From an uncultured Oscillospiraceae bacterium (GTDB lineage Bacteria; Bacillota; Clostridia; UBA1381): a stretch of DNA of 6,437 nt. Below the pieces are notes generated by a model. That model saw nothing but the letters and a program-made list of their open reading frames with translations, had not been told where the DNA came from and did not search any database. The translations under genes were made by a program, and so were the position numbers. Shown one piece after another: positions 4,699 through 6,437 of this stretch. The stretch is from the NCBI GenBank assembly GCA_946531785.1, contig CAMNAT010000133.1, positions 1 through 6,437 on the forward strand, in the 5' to 3' direction. The first letter of the stretch is position 1. Every line of letters begins with the position of its first letter.

Positions 4699-6437
4699 GT
4701 GAACAACTATTTAGTGGACAGTGTAGAGTCTTTGGAAAAAAGACTAAAAGAGGTACGCATAGCACAGGCTGAGTATTCAAGATATACTCAGGAGCAGGTG
4801 GACGCGATCTTCAGGGCTGCGGCACTGGCGGCCAATAATGCAAGACTGCCGCTTGCAAAGCTTGCGGTAGAGGAAACAGGTATGGGCGTTGTCGAGGACA
4901 AGGTCATCAAGAATAATTTTGCATCAGAATATATTTACAACGCCTATAAAAATGTAAAGACCTGCGGTGTTATCGAGGAGGATAGCGCATACGGGATAAA
5001 GCGTATCGCGGAGCCTATAGGCGTGCTCGCGGCGGTCATCCCGACTACGAACCCGACCTCGACCGCGATCTTCAAGGCGCTTCTGGCGTTGAAGACCAGA
5101 AACGGTATCATAATCAGCCCGCATCCGAGAGCAAAAAAGAGCACGATAGAGGCGGCCAAGGTCGTTCTTGAAGCGGCTGTTAAGGCAGGCGCGCCGGAGG
5201 ACATCATCGGCTGGATAGATGTTCCGTCGCTTGATATGACCAATCTCATCATGCGCGAGGCTGATTGCATTCTTGCAACAGGCGGTCCGGGCATGGTAAA
5301 GGCTGCGTATTCGTCAGGCAAGCCCGCCATCGGCGTGGGTGCCGGAAACACACCGGCGATCATCGACAGCAGCGCGGATATAAAGCAGGCGGTGAACTCT
5401 ATCATACACTCCAAGTCATTTGATAACGGAATGATCTGCGCGTCTGAGCAGAGCGTTATCGTAGATAAGAGCATATATGATAAGGTAAAGAAGGAATTCA
5501 CATATCGCGGCTGCTACTTCTTAAAGGAAGATGAGCTTGAAAAGGTAAGAAAGACGATAATTATAAACGGCTCACTCAATGCGAAGATAGTCGGTCAGAA
5601 GCCGGTCACTATCGCAAAGCTTGCCGGAGTGGATATCCCGGAGCTTACGAGAGTCATGATAGGCGAGGTCGAGAGCGTTGAGCTCAGTGAGGAGTTTGCG
5701 CATGAGAAGCTTTCCCCGGTGCTTGCTATGTATAAGTCAAAGGACTTTGCCGATGCTCTTAACAAGGCGGAGAGACTCATCGCTGACGGCGGCTACGGTC
5801 ATACTGCGTCGGTATATCTCAATACCGTTACAGAGCAGGAAAAGCTCAGCGAGTTCGGCGCAAGGATGAAGACCTGCCGCATACTTGTAAACACACCGTC
5901 ATCTCACGGCGGCATAGGCGATATATATAACTTTATGCTCGCGCCGTCGCTCACACTGGGCTGCGGCTCATGGGGCGGCAACTCGGTATCTGAGAATGTC
6001 GGCGTAAAGCATTTACTCAATATCAAGACCGTTGCCGAAAGGAGAGAGAATATGCTGTGGTTCAGAACGCCTGAAAAGGTGTATATCAAAAAGGGGTGTC
6101 TGCCTGTCGCGCTCGGCGATCTTGCTGACAAAAAGAGAGCGTTTATCGTAACCGATGAATTCCTGTTTAAAAACGGCTACACAAAGCCTGTTACCGATAA
6201 GCTGGATGATATGGGCATAGCACATACGACATTCTTCAATGTTGCGCCTGATCCGTCCCTTGCGAGCGCAAAGGAGGGCGCAGCGGCAATGACTGCGTTT
6301 GAGCCGGATGTTATCATCGCTATAGGCGGCGGCTCGGCTATGGATGCCGGCAAGATCATGTGGGTTCTGTATGAGCATCCGGAGGCTGACTTCATGGATA
6401 TGGCAATGCGCTTCATGGATATAAGAAAGCGTGTTTA
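4699..6437 (+). CDS. adhE: Bifunctional aldehyde-alcohol dehydrogenase AdhE (partial, runs off right edge)
   Basis: Reduces acetyl-CoA to acetaldehyde and then ethanol, using two NADH; cytoplasmic, and in known members assembled into spirosome filaments. The frame is open from GTG 4699 to the edge (579 codons plus 2 bases; full-length AdhE has about 870-890 residues). The N-terminal aldehyde dehydrogenase domain is complete. It has VIKNNFASEYIYNAY and PTTNPTSTAIFKALL in the usual places, GVGAGNTPAIID from residue 212, the catalytic cysteine C247 in GMICASEQS, and AHEKLSP and LGCGSWGGNS near its end. The linker around 450 leads into the iron-type alcohol dehydrogenase domain, with the NAD-binding GGGSAMDAGK at 543-552. 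The metal-ligand histidines lie beyond the window. Close similarity to E. coli AdhE along the whole visible length makes the call secure. GTG rather than ATG is the start. It is transcribed divergently from the PurF-like gene under its own consensus promoter with operator-like repeats. Confidence 0.97.
   Translation, partial: MNNYLVDSVESLEKRLKEVRIAQAEYSRYTQEQVDAIFRAAALAANNARLPLAKLAVEETGMGVVEDKVIKNNFASEYIYNAYKNVKTCGVIEEDSAYGIKRIAEPIGVLAAVIPTTNPTSTAIFKALLALKTRNGIIISPHPRAKKSTIEAAKVVLEAAVKAGAPEDIIGWIDVPSLDMTNLIMREADCILATGGPGMVKAAYSSGKPAIGVGAGNTPAIIDSSADIKQAVNSIIHSKSFDNGMICASEQSVIVDKSIYDKVKKEFTYRGCYFLKEDELEKVRKTIIINGSLNAKIVGQKPVTIAKLAGVDIPELTRVMIGEVESVELSEEFAHEKLSPVLAMYKSKDFADALNKAERLIADGGYGHTASVYLNTVTEQEKLSEFGARMKTCRILVNTPSSHGGIGDIYNFMLAPSLTLGCGSWGGNSVSENVGVKHLLNIKTVAERRENMLWFRTPEKVYIKKGCLPVALGDLADKKRAFIVTDEFLFKNGYTKPVTDKLDDMGIAHTTFFNVAPDPSLASAKEGAAAMTAFEPDVIIAIGGGSAMDAGKIMWVLYEHPEADFMDMAMRFMDIRKRV

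Noticed and set aside
4944..5501. 185-codon minus-strand reading frame inside adhE
   Set aside because: It is fully antisense to the conserved aldehyde dehydrogenase domain, with no recognisable domain or start signal; a shadow of codon bias.

Overview
The window looks like a chromosomal segment of an anaerobic, low-to-mid GC Firmicute, most likely a gut or rumen Clostridia (Ruminococcus/Oscillospiraceae-like). The reasons are strong GGAGG-type ribosome binding sites, textbook sigma-A promoters with 17-bp spacers, intrinsic terminators with U-tracts, an AdhE fermentative alcohol dehydrogenase, and a PurF-type protein with iron-sulfur cysteines. The species assignment is inference. No mobile element, CRISPR array, tRNA or rRNA is visible.

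Layout. (1) Positions 1-174 hold the C-terminal end of an MBL-fold metallo-hydrolase, closed by a perfect 16-bp hairpin terminator (181-218). (2) A sigma-A promoter (259-287), preceded by an 11-bp tandem AT repeat, drives a two-gene operon. The first gene is a 615-residue AMP-binding acyl-CoA ligase with an unusual helical N-terminal extension (319-2166). Three bases later comes a PF04909-type amidohydrolase (2170-2955). The pair suggests activation of a carboxylic acid to its CoA thioester together with a metal-dependent hydrolysis or decarboxylation, but the substrate cannot be read from the sequence. (3) A perfect bidirectional terminator (2956-2986) separates this operon from a convergent gene on the minus strand (4406-2997). 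That gene encodes a PurF-family protein whose PRPP site and four Fe-S cysteines are intact but whose glutaminase active site is gone. (4) A 292-bp divergent intergenic region carries promoters for the PurF-like gene (minus) and for adhE (plus), with several inverted repeats around the adhE promoter, two of them resembling Rex redox-repressor sites. (5) adhE starts at a GTG (4699) and runs off the right edge after its full aldehyde dehydrogenase domain and the first part of its iron-dependent alcohol dehydrogenase domain.

The genes do not form one pathway; these are at least four transcription units. AdhE reoxidises NADH by reducing acetyl-CoA to ethanol. The most unusual item is the PurF homologue with a degenerate glutaminase domain. 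Next are the N-terminal module on the acyl-CoA ligase and the operator-like repeats at adhE.
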